A stretch of DNA of 22,109 nt from Burkholderiales bacterium (GTDB lineage: Bacteria > Pseudomonadota > Gammaproteobacteria > Burkholderiales > SG8-39). Positions 6,946-14,366 of the stretch are shown in pieces. A model generated the notes under the pieces. It was not told the DNA's origin, did not search any database, and saw only the letters and a list, made by a program, of their open reading frames with translations. Numbering within the stretch: position 1 is the stretch's first letter; the number at the start of each line of letters is the position of its first letter. Location of the stretch: the NCBI GenBank assembly GCA_919902965.1, contig CAKKSJ010000476.1:1-22109 (forward strand). Direction: 5' to 3'. Position numbers and translations under genes: made by a program.

Positions 6946-8588
6946 GGCGCCTTGCGCTGCCGGCCCTGCAGCTTGTCGATATCCACGGTGAAAATCTGGT
7001 TGCCTCGGTTTACCAGGGTGCCGGCGTCAAATTCCAGCTGTGCCAGCAGCGTCGCATACTCCTGACGCAGGCTGAGCAGCGCTAGTTGCGCGCTGTCCAG
7101 CCTGTCCTGCAGGTTGATGACGTCGATCAGGGTGGACAGGCCTAGCCTGCGCTTGGTGCGCTCGTTCTGCACCGAGATGGCGTAGCGCCGTGTGGCCGAT
7201 TCGGTCTCGTGGTAGCGCAGCTTGGTGCGCAGGAGGGCGTTTACAGCCGAGGCGAGCGAGGGCCCGACGGCGCCCTCCAGATCGCGCAGCCGGATGGTGG
7301 CCTGATCGCGTGCCGCCGAGCGCGCCAGAAACAAGCCGGCCGCCGCATCATTCCGATACGGCCAGCGCATTTCGACTCCGACATTGATGGTGGGTCCGAC
7401 AATATTCCGGCCCAGCGCGTCGGCTACCCGAAAAGCCTGGCTGCCCTCGGCGAGCGCGTTGCTGCTCGCCCCGGCGACGAGGTCCACCTGCGGGCGCAAC
7501 TTGTCTTGCGCCGCGTGCATGAGCAATAGGGCTGCGCGCTCGCGCAGTCGCGCCGCGCGCAAATCCGGACGGCGCTCGAGCACGGCGTCGCGTTGCGTGG
7601 GCAACCAGGTGGCGGCCAGCGCCATCTGCTCGTTGAGTTCGGGGAGTGGTTCGGTCACGGGCAGGGCGGCGAACACATCGCCTGCGTCGGCGAGCGTCAG
7701 GCGGGCAAGTGCTCCCCATGCCTGCTGCAGCAGCTGTTCTTCGGACAATCGGGCGGCGCGCTTTTCCGCTTCGCTCGCCTGCGCCAGATTGAGCTCGGCT
7801 GCAGGAATGTGGTCGGCGTCGACCAGTTTGCGCAGCTCGGCGAGCAGTTCGCCGGCGCGGACTTCAGATTCGCGCAGTATCTCCAGCCTGCGAACGCGCG
7901 CGGCAATCTCCCAATAGGTCTGCACCACGTTCAGCACGGTGGTCGCGCTGATCTGCAGCAGATCCTCATTGCTGGCGTCTCGCTCAAGCTCGCTCGCTGC
8001 AAGTGCGGAAGATTGCTCGATGCCATTCGCGTTGCGCTGTAACGGATAGCGCACGCCAAAACGGATGCTGCCGGTGGTCTGGGTCGGTATTCCCTGCAGG
8101 ACGTTGTATTCGGATTTGGTCGATCCTACGCTAAACCCCGACTCTATGTGCGCGCCCGACCCCAGGGTTTGTTCCACACCCAGGCCGTAGGAGGTAGTGC
8201 TGTTCTGGTCGACGCGCAGCGCCTGGTTGCCTGCGACGGCCAGCGCGGCAGTGTCTCCCGAGCGCATCGGTTTAGGCCCGTTTTCCTGGCTGGCGCGGCC
8301 GACGATCACCGGATCGTAGACCCCGCGGGCTTCCTGTACTGCGCCCTGGTTGGAGCGGACCTGCTGCGCCTGCACCAACAAGTTGGCGTTGCCGGTCAGC
8401 GCGCGCTGAATTACCTGTCCCAGCGAAAGATCGCCGGGCAATGGCCGCGCCGCGCTGGGGGGAAGCTCGAGCAAAAGCGGGGGGACCGCGAGCAGGCCCT
8501 GCGGCGGCGCAGGCGTCTGCGACAAGGCCGGATGTGGACCGGCCAGGGCCAACGCGGCGGCAAAGCAGACCACACGACGGGGACGCAC
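6942..8588 (-). CDS. TolC-family outer-membrane efflux channel
   Basis: This 548-residue outer-membrane factor of the OEP family provides the exit duct of the export complex. The start is GTG at 8588, preceded by GGAG five bases upstream. The N-terminus (RRVVCFAAALALAGPHPALS) is a Sec signal peptide with likely cleavage around residue 23. Two long helical repeats with Ala-, Leu- and Glu-rich heptads (about 190-330 and 390-530) flank beta segments rich in Gly, Ser and Tyr (about 90-180), as in TolC. A Pro/Leu-rich tail segment after the signal peptide is unusual. Position between the cyclic-nucleotide-binding-domain gene (16-bp gap) and the HlyD gene (4-bp overlap) makes it a dedicated channel, so the operon encodes a self-sufficient type-I-like secretion path. 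Confidence 0.92.
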   Translation of the reverse strand: MRPRRVVCFAAALALAGPHPALSQTPAPPQGLLAVPPLLLELPPSAARPLPGDLSLGQVIQRALTGNANLLVQAQQVRSNQGAVQEARGVYDPVIVGRASQENGPKPMRSGDTAALAVAGNQALRVDQNSTTSYGLGVEQTLGSGAHIESGFSVGSTKSEYNVLQGIPTQTTGSIRFGVRYPLQRNANGIEQSSALAASELERDASNEDLLQISATTVLNVVQTYWEIAARVRRLEILRESEVRAGELLAELRKLVDADHIPAAELNLAQASEAEKRAARLSEEQLLQQAWGALARLTLADAGDVFAALPVTEPLPELNEQMALAATWLPTQRDAVLERRPDLRAARLRERAALLLMHAAQDKLRPQVDLVAGASSNALAEGSQAFRVADALGRNIVGPTINVGVEMRWPYRNDAAAGLFLARSAARDQATIRLRDLEGAVGPSLASAVNALLRTKLRYHETESATRRYAISVQNERTKRRLGLSTLIDVINLQDRLDSAQLALLSLRQEYATLLAQLEFDAGTLVNRGNQIFTVDIDKLQGRQRKAP

Positions 8589-8604
8589 GCTGACTCCGTA
8601 ACTG

Positions 8605-9141
8605 CTAGACGAGTTTCTTCAATAGCCGCTCGAATCGCAGGCCGGCGTTGTATACGCCGTCCAGGACTTCATCATCGAGCAGGTCTGAATCATCCTCCTG
8701 CGGCGTGTCGATTCCTTCGGCCGGCTTGCCGTAACCCAGCGTATTCACCGTGGAGCGCATGCGGTTGGCGAGAAAAATCGCCAGCGCGCGATAAAGTCGG
8801 GCCGCAAATCCCTGGTCCTTCTTCAGTTTGTCGCGCAGGGCGCGCTGCTTCACGGCGAGCACGACACAGTCGTTCTCGACCACAACCGAAGCGGTCGGTG
8901 GACGCGTGTCCACCAGGGATATTTCGCCCAGAATTTCGCCGACGCCGACCGCGGCGAGCTTGAATCCGCTGATCAGTACGACGCTGAGCGAGCCGTCGAG
9001 CACGATGTAAAGGTATTCGGTCGGCACTCCCGCCTTGATCAGGGTTGCGCCAGCCGGATGTTTTTGGCGTTCGCCGGTTTGCGACAACCATTCGACATCG
9101 GTGTCGTCAAGCTGGCCGAGAATATAAAGTACCTTGCGCAT
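8605..9141 (-). CDS. Single cyclic-nucleotide-binding-domain protein associated with peptide export
   Basis: This 178-residue soluble protein has one CRP-type cyclic-nucleotide-binding fold (about 5-125) and no helix-turn-helix. It ends in an acidic linker (about 148-162, many Asp/Glu) and a short basic helix (FERLLKKLV). The phosphate-binding cassette is GEISLVDTRPPTASV (72-86). Aligned by eye to the canonical GELALxxxxPRAATV pattern, the Arg that contacts the cyclic phosphate is Pro82, with an Arg at 80 instead, so binding of cAMP or cGMP is doubtful. Similar domains are known as companions of NHLM-type transport operons, where their role is unproven; gating or recruiting the transporter is a guess. 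A GAGGA ribosome site precedes the ATG, and the gene sits 78 bp after the 80-residue ORF. Confidence 0.85.
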   Translation of the reverse strand: MRKVLYILGQLDDTDVEWLSQTGERQKHPAGATLIKAGVPTEYLYIVLDGSLSVVLISGFKLAAVGVGEILGEISLVDTRPPTASVVVENDCVVLAVKQRALRDKLKKDQGFAARLYRALAIFLANRMRSTVNTLGYGKPAEGIDTPQEDDSDLLDDEVLDGVYNAGLRFERLLKKLV

Positions 9142-9219
9142 TGAACTGTCCTCTAGGCGTGTGCCGTTGCCGCGCGGGCGGTATCGCGCGCAGCTCCTGG
9201 CGGGTGGCAGTCTGTTGGC

Positions 9220-9462
9220 TTATTCGGCGGACGAAATATGCGACAGCCCGGTAAATGTATCGGCCTCGTCGGCGAAATCGATCATGCCTTCCTCGCCCCA
9301 TATCATCGGCCGAACGCTGCGGTAGACTTTGCCCTCGTCCTCCGACTCCACCAGCGCAAAACAGACGAGTTCGGAAACCTGGTCCTCGCCGTCTTCGTCC
9401 TGGTAGGTTGCCACCCAACTCTCGGCTGGCATGATCTGAATTATCTTGTCGCTTTCAGTCAT
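9220..9462 (-). CDS. Acidic 80-residue protein of unknown function
   Basis: I do not recognise this protein. It has 80 residues, is strongly acidic (EDGEDQ, SEDEG and DFADEAD stretches) and carries no signal peptide, transmembrane segment or double-glycine leader. It contains the Trp-bearing segments SWVATYQDEDG and MIWGEEGMIDFADEADTF. The start is supported by TAGGAGA seven bases before the ATG. It lies between the CxxCxxCC gene and the cyclic-nucleotide-domain gene, all on one strand with short gaps, so it is probably part of the export operon. A chaperone-like or adaptor role toward the very basic cargo is conceivable from charge alone, but nothing in the sequence demonstrates it. Confidence 0.75.
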   Translation of the reverse strand: MTESDKIIQIMPAESWVATYQDEDGEDQVSELVCFALVESEDEGKVYRSVRPMIWGEEGMIDFADEADTFTGLSHISSAE

Positions 9463-9498
9463 TTCATTCTCCTATGGTTGTCTGCTGTTTGCCGGACA

Positions 9499-9512
9499 CG
9501 CCACGCGTGGCG
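9499..9512. promoter_or_regulatory. Perfect 14-bp palindrome in the intergenic gap
   Basis: CGCCACGCGTGGCG is a perfect palindrome in the 73-bp gap between the CxxCxxCC gene and the 80-residue gene. As RNA it could form a five-pair stem with a CGCG loop. No U-run follows on the minus strand, so it is not a standard terminator. It may be an operator or an mRNA-processing or stability hairpin. Confidence 0.4.
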
Positions 9513-9535
9513 CGATATGTTTGTTTTGTATCCTT

Positions 9536-9913
9536 CTATTTCGGGTAAGGAAGCGGAATAAATTCGTCGTCTCCCATCATTTCGCGCTCGAACTTGATGA
9601 AATCGTAATATCCACAGCGTTTGCTCCAGGGAAACTTGCGGCATACCCATGGGCGCGCTTCATACACGCCGCAACGGCGCTCGACCCGGTCGAAAAACAC
9701 GCATGTCGACTTGAAGATCGTGTCTTTCTTGTGGCGCAGGTAAAGGTAATCGCCGTGCTTGTCCAGACAATGTTCGCGTACATCCTCGATTTCGCCTTCG
9801 AGATGGCGCGCCAAGCGCTTTATATCTTCGCTCGTGACCGGAATGCGTTCGTAGCTGCAGCACCATCCGGGACATTTGCTGCAGTCGTACTCGTCTTTCT
9901 TCGTCGTTGACAC
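9536..9913 (-). CDS. YkgJ-family CxxCxxCC metal-binding protein
   Basis: This 125-residue cytoplasmic protein is of the zinc/iron-chelating CxxCxxCC (YkgJ, PF03692) group. Nine cysteines are visible: Cys11, 14, 18 and 19 (DCSKCPGWCC), then 49, 71, 81, 91 and 100, with the typical CVFFD...CGVYEARPWVCRKFPW spacing. The start is GTG at 9913 with GGAG nine bases upstream; no other suitable start exists before residue 112. The family's biochemical role is largely unknown; the cysteine cluster probably binds Fe-S or Zn. It is the first gene of the same-strand run leading into the peptide-export operon, so it may be an accessory or maturation factor, but co-transcription is inferred only from orientation and 70-80 bp gaps. 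Confidence 0.85.
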   Translation of the reverse strand: MSTTKKDEYDCSKCPGWCCSYERIPVTSEDIKRLARHLEGEIEDVREHCLDKHGDYLYLRHKKDTIFKSTCVFFDRVERRCGVYEARPWVCRKFPWSKRCGYYDFIKFEREMMGDDEFIPLPYPK

Positions 9914-10006
9914 GGCAGGGCTCCAAAAAGGCTGGTCACGCTTTACTAGGAGAAATTTCGAAAAGCAGCGACGGAACAGTCCCGTGCATGCAAGAAAGCT
10001 AACATA

Positions 10007-10192
10007 CTATGAATACGCGCGGCTGTCGATGTACAGGTCTTGCAGATCCACCTCGATGGCGAGCCGGAGGGCGTGGCCGCGGTTCGCCTGCAGTGCGCGT
10101 AGTTCCGGGCGCTGTGATGCTGGCAGCACAGCCATCACCGCCCGGGTGTCGTCCTCCAGCACAACCGCCTCGGCGGGCTGCGGCTCCAGCAT
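10007..10192 (-). CDS. Possible small hypothetical protein, 61 residues
   Basis: This short open frame (from MLEPQPAEAVVLEDDTRAVM to IDSRAYS) starts 22 bp after the CBS-domain gene on the same strand. An in-frame TAG lies just before the ATG, so it cannot extend upstream. Codon choice is GC-rich at third positions and resembles its neighbours, and the composition is protein-like, with no transmembrane segment or signal. There is no good ribosome-binding site. I do not recognise a family. It could be a genuine small gene or the leftover of a longer one. Confidence 0.35.
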   Translation of the reverse strand: MLEPQPAEAVVLEDDTRAVMAVLPASQRPELRALQANRGHALRLAIEVDLQDLYIDSRAYS

Positions 10193-10214
10193 CCGCCGCT
10201 ACGGCGCGGCAGCG

Positions 10215-10712
10215 CTAGTTTCGCTTCGCGGCGGTTTTCTTGGCCGGCTTGCGCTTCGACTTGGCCTCTGACTTGACCGGCTTCCTGCCGGCCTTGCTCG
10301 CGGCCTTCTTCGCTTTCTTCTTCGGGACCCGATGGGCATGCAGCATTCCCGCGGCGATCTTGAATATATCGGTCTCGGTGATGATGCCTACGAGTTCCTT
10401 GCGCCTGTTCAGCACTGGAAGGCTGCCGATATGGTTGATCACCAGCAGCATGGCGGCCCGCTTCAGCTGGGCGTCTGGCGAAACGCAGACCGGAGGGCCG
10501 CGCAAGATATCGGCAACGGGAACCTCGGCCGAGCCGAAGTTCGCCGCGGCGAGCAGCAGGTCGCGTTCGGCGACGATGCCGACCACGCGCCCGCCTTCGA
10601 CTACCGGCAAATGATGGATACCGCGGCTGTGCATGAAATCGAACGCCCGGTGAAAATCGGTCTGCGGCGTGATGGTAAGCACCGGCCAGTTCATGTACTG
10701 GTCAACCCTCAT
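10215..10712 (-). CDS. Two-CBS-domain protein with Lys/Ala-rich C-terminal tail
   Basis: This is a 165-residue cytoplasmic protein. Two CBS motifs are visible: residues about 5-60 (GIHHLPVVEGGRVVGIVAERD) and about 70-122 (IGSLPVLNRRKELVGIITETD). Together they form one Bateman module, which typically senses adenine nucleotides. Residues 128-165 are a histone-H1-like tail rich in Lys, Ala and Pro, suggesting nucleic-acid or polyanion binding. I chose the ATG at 10712 because AGAGGA lies six bases upstream and the protein then begins directly at the domain. An in-frame ATG at 10787 would add 25 residues. A TATAAA-like box at 10797-10802 on the minus strand could drive it, though no convincing -35 is visible. 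Its partner and target are unknown. Confidence 0.88.
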   Translation of the reverse strand: MRVDQYMNWPVLTITPQTDFHRAFDFMHSRGIHHLPVVEGGRVVGIVAERDLLLAAANFGSAEVPVADILRGPPVCVSPDAQLKRAAMLLVINHIGSLPVLNRRKELVGIITETDIFKIAAGMLHAHRVPKKKAKKAASKAGRKPVKSEAKSKRKPAKKTAAKRN

Positions 10713-10863
10713 GTCTATCCTCTTGATGTCAGTTGGTTGATGTGCGCCGTCCGTAGCGATGGTCCAGGCATCGAATAAGGCCGGCATCGATGATATTTTA
10801 TACCGGTTTAGGCGCCTTGGAGCGGATTGACGAATGTCTATTTGGCGAAGGCCTGTTCCCGCA

Positions 10864-11706
10864 TCAGAGTTCCATCAAATCGCGTCCGAGCACGATTTCG
10901 CCGTCGAAGTTGCGCGCGGCGCCCTCGCGCCACACCTCATCCGCGACGGAATCGGCCGGAACGAAATGCGACAGCACCAGGCATTTGACGCCGGCCGCGC
11001 GCGCGACTTCGCCCACCTGCACATGGGTGGTGTGGCTGTCGAGCAGATGCTGGCGCAAGCGCGTCGCGTTGTCGAGCCTGGCGCAGATCTCGTCGAGCGC
11101 GGGCTCGTACAGCACTTCGTGCACCAGCACGTCGGCCCCCCGTGCAAGTTTGACCAGGCTGTCGCAGGGCGCGGTATCGCCGGAAAACACAATCGAGCGG
11201 TCGGTCATGTCGAAACGGAACGCGAACGCAGGCACCACCGGAGGATGCTTGACCAGGGCGCAGCTCACGCGCATGCGCTCGTCCCGGTAGACCTCGCCCG
11301 CGGTGGCGATGTCGTGCGCGCGGATCAGCGGCGCGAGCGGCGGACGCCCTTCGTCGGCGATGCGCGTTGCGATGTCGTAGGCATTGAGCGCTAGGTACTG
11401 TTCGGTCATGCGCGCCAGCGGCGGCGGCCCGTACGCATCGACCGGCGCCGCGAGGCCCGCGGCCCACAGCAGCAGGAACAGATTGCCATAGTCGGCATTG
11501 TGGTCCGAATGATGGTGCGTGATGAATACCGCGCGCAGCGAGCGAAACGGGAGCGCGGCCTTCGCCATCTGGCGCGCGACGCCGTTGCCGCAGTCGACGA
11601 TATAGGTCACCCCGTCGACCGCGACGGCAAACGCCGGCGCCGATCGCGTCACCTTGGGCGTGGGACCGCCGCCGGTGCCGAGCAGCACCAGCCGGCTCGC
11701 GCTCAT
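10864..11706 (-). CDS. Metallo-beta-lactamase-fold hydrolase (RNase Z/arylsulfatase-like)
   Basis: This 280-residue MBL-fold enzyme has the zinc motif HHHSDH at residues 64-69, an N-terminal GTGGG turn (10-14), a further metal-ligand Asp in SGDTAPCD, and the late His in LSHFVP. It has no signal peptide and is expected to be cytoplasmic. The layout resembles RNase Z-like or arylsulfatase-like members, often annotated simply as MBL-fold metallo-hydrolase; the substrate cannot be read from the sequence. Its ATG overlaps the stop of the amino-acid ABC ATPase gene (ATGA, 11703-11706), so it is translationally coupled to that transporter and may act on the imported compound. Confidence 0.9.
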   Translation of the reverse strand: MSASRLVLLGTGGGPTPKVTRSAPAFAVAVDGVTYIVDCGNGVARQMAKAALPFRSLRAVFITHHHSDHNADYGNLFLLLWAAGLAAPVDAYGPPPLARMTEQYLALNAYDIATRIADEGRPPLAPLIRAHDIATAGEVYRDERMRVSCALVKHPPVVPAFAFRFDMTDRSIVFSGDTAPCDSLVKLARGADVLVHEVLYEPALDEICARLDNATRLRQHLLDSHTTHVQVGEVARAAGVKCLVLSHFVPADSVADEVWREGAARNFDGEIVLGRDLMEL

Positions 11707-12512
11707 TGCCGACCCCCGATGACGCGCGCAAGAAACGCGCGCGTTCGCTCATGGCGGGGATGCGAAAGCATCTCGTCCGGCGGGCCTGATTCGACGATCA
11801 CGCCCGCGTCCATGAAACTCACGCTGTCCGCGGCATCGCGCGCGAATGCCATTTCGTGGGTAACAACGATCATTGTCATTCCGTCCTGCGTGAGTCCGCG
11901 CATCACGCTGAGCACTTCACCGACCAGCTCGGGGTCGAGCGCCGAAGTCGGTTCGTCGAACAGCATCAGCTTGGGCCGCATCGCCAGCGCGCGCGCGATC
12001 GCCACGCGCTGCTGCTGTCCACCGGAAAGATGGCTGGGATAGGCGTCGGCCTTGTCCGACAGACCGACGCGCGCCAATAGCGCGCGCGCTCTCTCGATGG
12101 CCTGCGTTTTCGCTTCGCGGCGGACCTGCACCGGTGCCTCGATGATATTCTGCAGCGCCGTCAGGTGCGGAAATAAGTTGAAGCGCTGGAACACCATGCC
12201 GATGTCGGCGCGCTGGCTGCACACCTCGCGCGGATGCATTTCGTAGAGACAATCGCCGCGCTCGCGATAGCCGACGAGCTGGCCGTCCACATACAGGCGC
12301 CCGGCGTCGATTCTTTCCAGATGGTTGATGCAGCGCAGGAAAGTGCTCTTTCCCGAGCCCGACGGCCCGATTAGGCACAGGACCTCGCCCGCCGCCACCT
12401 CGAGATCGATGCCCTTGAGCACTTCCTCGTGCCGGTAGCGCTTGTGCACGTCCTGCGCGCGCAGCATTGGGCCCGCGGTCGGCCATGCGGAAATCAGTTC
12501 AGGAAGTGGCAT
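11703..12512 (-). CDS. Polar amino acid ABC transporter ATPase (GlnQ/HisP type)
   Basis: This 269-residue cytoplasmic ATPase powers uptake with the upstream permease and binding protein. Walker A is GPSGSGKST (49-57), the Q-loop region is GMVFQRFNLFPHLTALQNI, the signature is LSGGQQQR (162-169), Walker B is LMLFDEP (182-188), and the H-loop sits in VVTHEM. An insertion (about 84-102, containing REVCSQRADI) is seen in polar-amino-acid and opine-type ATPases of the HisP group. The start at 12512 overlaps the permease end by 14 bp and has GGGGAT just upstream; a later Met16 is a less likely alternative. The family normally carries Gln, Glu, His, Arg or opines. Confidence 0.93.
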   Translation of the reverse strand: MPLPELISAWPTAGPMLRAQDVHKRYRHEEVLKGIDLEVAAGEVLCLIGPSGSGKSTFLRCINHLERIDAGRLYVDGQLVGYRERGDCLYEMHPREVCSQRADIGMVFQRFNLFPHLTALQNIIEAPVQVRREAKTQAIERARALLARVGLSDKADAYPSHLSGGQQQRVAIARALAMRPKLMLFDEPTSALDPELVGEVLSVMRGLTQDGMTMIVVTHEMAFARDAADSVSFMDAGVIVESGPPDEMLSHPRHERTRAFLARVIGGRQ

Positions 12513-13305
12513 GTATCCCCACGCCGGATTTTCCCAGCCGGCGCTCGACGTAATGCTGGCCCAGGCTGGAAATCGTCGTTACCGTCAGATACCAGAACGT
12601 GGCGACCAGCATCAGTTCGATGGTGTGCAGGTTCGCCGAGGAAATATTGTGCGCAGCAGTCAACAGATCGCCGCCGGCGATCACCGATACCAGCGAGGTG
12701 GCCTTCAGCAGTGAAATGAACTGATTCCCGGTGGGCGGCATAATCACCCGCAGCGCCTGTGGGAGAATGATCCGCCGCAGCGCGAGCGGGTGCGACATGC
12801 CCAGTGCGAGGGCTGCGTCGTTCTGGCCGCGATCGACCGCTATAATGCCACCGCGCACGATTTCCGCCATGTAGGCGCCCTCGTTCAAGCCGAGCGCAAT
12901 CACCGACGCCACGAAGGGCGTAAGCACGTCGTTGGTCTTGAACGGGCCTAGATATTCGAACAGCAGGGCGAGATTGCCCCAGATCAATATCTGCACCAGC
13001 AAGGGCGTGCCGCGCAGCAGCCAGGTATAGAAGCCGCTGGCGAGGCGCAGCACCGGACTTTCCGACAGGCGCATCACCGCCAGCAAGACGCCGAGCGCGG
13101 CGCCGATGACGGCCGCAAGCAGCGCCAGCACCACCGTCGTGCGCAGTCCCTGCAGGATCGCCGGCGCGAACTGATACTGCAGGATCACGCCGTGTTGAAT
13201 GTTCGGATTGCGATAAATGGATACGGCGAGCAGCGCCGCGATCACGACCACGGCGGCGCTCCCGAGCCAAAGCCAGGGGCGCCGCCGCGGGACGACGCGG
13301 GTCAT
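12499..13305 (-). CDS. Polar amino acid ABC transporter permease (HisMQ family)
   Basis: This 268-residue inner-membrane permease has an N-terminal hydrophobic helix (about 12-30) followed by a HisMQ core with about five membrane spans. The cytoplasmic EAA loop is visible as GQNDAALALGMSHPLALRR followed by IILPQA, the docking site for the ATPase. A segment before the core (about 31-50) is periplasmic. Only one permease gene is present, so the transporter is probably a homodimer. The ribosome site upstream of the ATG at 13305 is weak; the binding-protein gene stops 21 bp upstream, so re-initiation is likely. Confidence 0.92.
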   Translation of the reverse strand: MTRVVPRRRPWLWLGSAAVVVIAALLAVSIYRNPNIQHGVILQYQFAPAILQGLRTTVVLALLAAVIGAALGVLLAVMRLSESPVLRLASGFYTWLLRGTPLLVQILIWGNLALLFEYLGPFKTNDVLTPFVASVIALGLNEGAYMAEIVRGGIIAVDRGQNDAALALGMSHPLALRRIILPQALRVIMPPTGNQFISLLKATSLVSVIAGGDLLTAAHNISSANLHTIELMLVATFWYLTVTTISSLGQHYVERRLGKSGVGIHATS

Positions 13306-13326
13306 GAGCGCTGCCGCAACCGAGCG

Positions 13327-14160
13327 CTACAACTTGAGGTTTGCGCCGCCATTGATGATCGCCGAACTCACTGCGCCGCTCTCAACCCCGTGTTTTTCCA
13401 GAATCTTGCGATAGCTGCCGTCGGCGATCAGCGCGTTGAGCGATTTTTGCAGGGCGTCGCGCAGTTGCGTATTCGATTTCGCGACGCCGATACCCAGCGG
13501 CACCGGTTGGTACACATGGCCCTGCACCACGTCGAATATCTTGCCTTCGCCGGCGGTCTTGGCGAGGTAGACCATCACCGGCGAATTGCCCAGGAAAGCG
13601 GCGACTCGCCCCGACTGCACCTGCAGGCGCGCATCCGAAGGTTGCGCGTATTGCAGGTTCTCGATCGCGGCTTTGCCGGCGGCTGTGCACTTGGCGCTGG
13701 CATCGTTCACCAGCGCGATCTGCGTCGAGCCCTGCACCGTGGAAACCTTCTTACCGCAAGCCGTCTCCAGGCTTTCGACCTGTTCCGGATTGCCCTTGCG
13801 GATCAGCAGCATGGTGCTGAGATTGAAAAAATCCACGAAATCGATGAGCTTTTCGCGCTCCGGCGTGTCGTTCATCAGCGAAAACACGATGTCGATGCGC
13901 TTGGCCTCCATCGCCGGCAGCAGTCCGTTGAATGCCATCGATTCGAACGTGATCTTTCTGCCCATTTGGGTGCTCATCGCGGCGGCCAGGTCGACGATCG
14001 TGCCCTGCAGCGTGGTGCCGTCCGAGGCGTAGGAGATCATCGGCGGGCTGTTGGTGATCGAGCCGGCCTTGATCTCGTCGGCTGCTGCCGCCGAAAACGC
14101 TGCGCTCGCGAGGATTGCACCCATTGCCGTGACACCGGCAAGTATTCGGATTGGCCGCAT
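13327..14160 (-). CDS. Periplasmic polar amino acid-binding protein (family 3)
   Basis: This 277-residue solute-binding protein has a Sec signal peptide of about 27 residues (hydrophobic core GVTAMGAILASAAFSAAAA, cut before DEIKAG). The mature part shows the family-3 layout: an N-lobe with PPMISY and a Gly/Thr-rich binding strand, FSLMNDTPERE in place of the common TPERxK signature, and the usual C-terminal YRKILEKHG. Cys134 and Cys157 could form a disulphide. AGGAGAT before the ATG is a good ribosome site. It is the first gene of the operon with permease, ATPase and MBL hydrolase. The substrate is not determinable from the sequence. Confidence 0.92.
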   Translation of the reverse strand: MRPIRILAGVTAMGAILASAAFSAAAADEIKAGSITNSPPMISYASDGTTLQGTIVDLAAAMSTQMGRKITFESMAFNGLLPAMEAKRIDIVFSLMNDTPEREKLIDFVDFFNLSTMLLIRKGNPEQVESLETACGKKVSTVQGSTQIALVNDASAKCTAAGKAAIENLQYAQPSDARLQVQSGRVAAFLGNSPVMVYLAKTAGEGKIFDVVQGHVYQPVPLGIGVAKSNTQLRDALQKSLNALIADGSYRKILEKHGVESGAVSSAIINGGANLKL

Positions 14161-14257
14161 GGTAAATATCTCCTAGATGGCGCCCCGGAATCGGGTTGCC
14201 GTGTTGACTTGCTTGGTCGTGGCGCAGGGCCCGCAGCTAGCATTGCGGGGCGATCGA

Positions 14258-14287
14258 ACGATACCAAAAGCGGCTGCCCGGCGTCAA
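14258..14287 (-). promoter_or_regulatory. Sigma-70 promoter of the amino-acid ABC operon
   Basis: On the minus strand a TTGACG -35 box (14282-14287) is followed, after 18 bp, by a TATCGT -10 box (14258-14263), about 100 bp upstream of the binding-protein start. Just downstream, near the expected start of transcription, CCCGCA and TGCGGG (14230-14249) form a six-pair hairpin with an eight-base loop, which could be regulatory. Confidence 0.6.
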
Positions 14288-14366
14288 CCTCTATGCCGGC
14301 GAGTGTCAGACCAAAATCCTGCGCACGGCACCGCAGTGCGGAGCCGGGAGAGCTCGCAGCAGCCCT

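Noticed and set aside
8605..9141. Crp/Fnr transcription factor controlling the export operon
   Set aside because: There is no helix-turn-helix after the cyclic-nucleotide fold; the C-terminus is an acidic linker and a short basic helix.
9220..9462. Second leader peptide or bacteriocin precursor
   Set aside because: The 80-residue protein has no Gly-Gly or Gly-Ala cleavage motif and is acidic throughout, unlike the cargo at 1-430.
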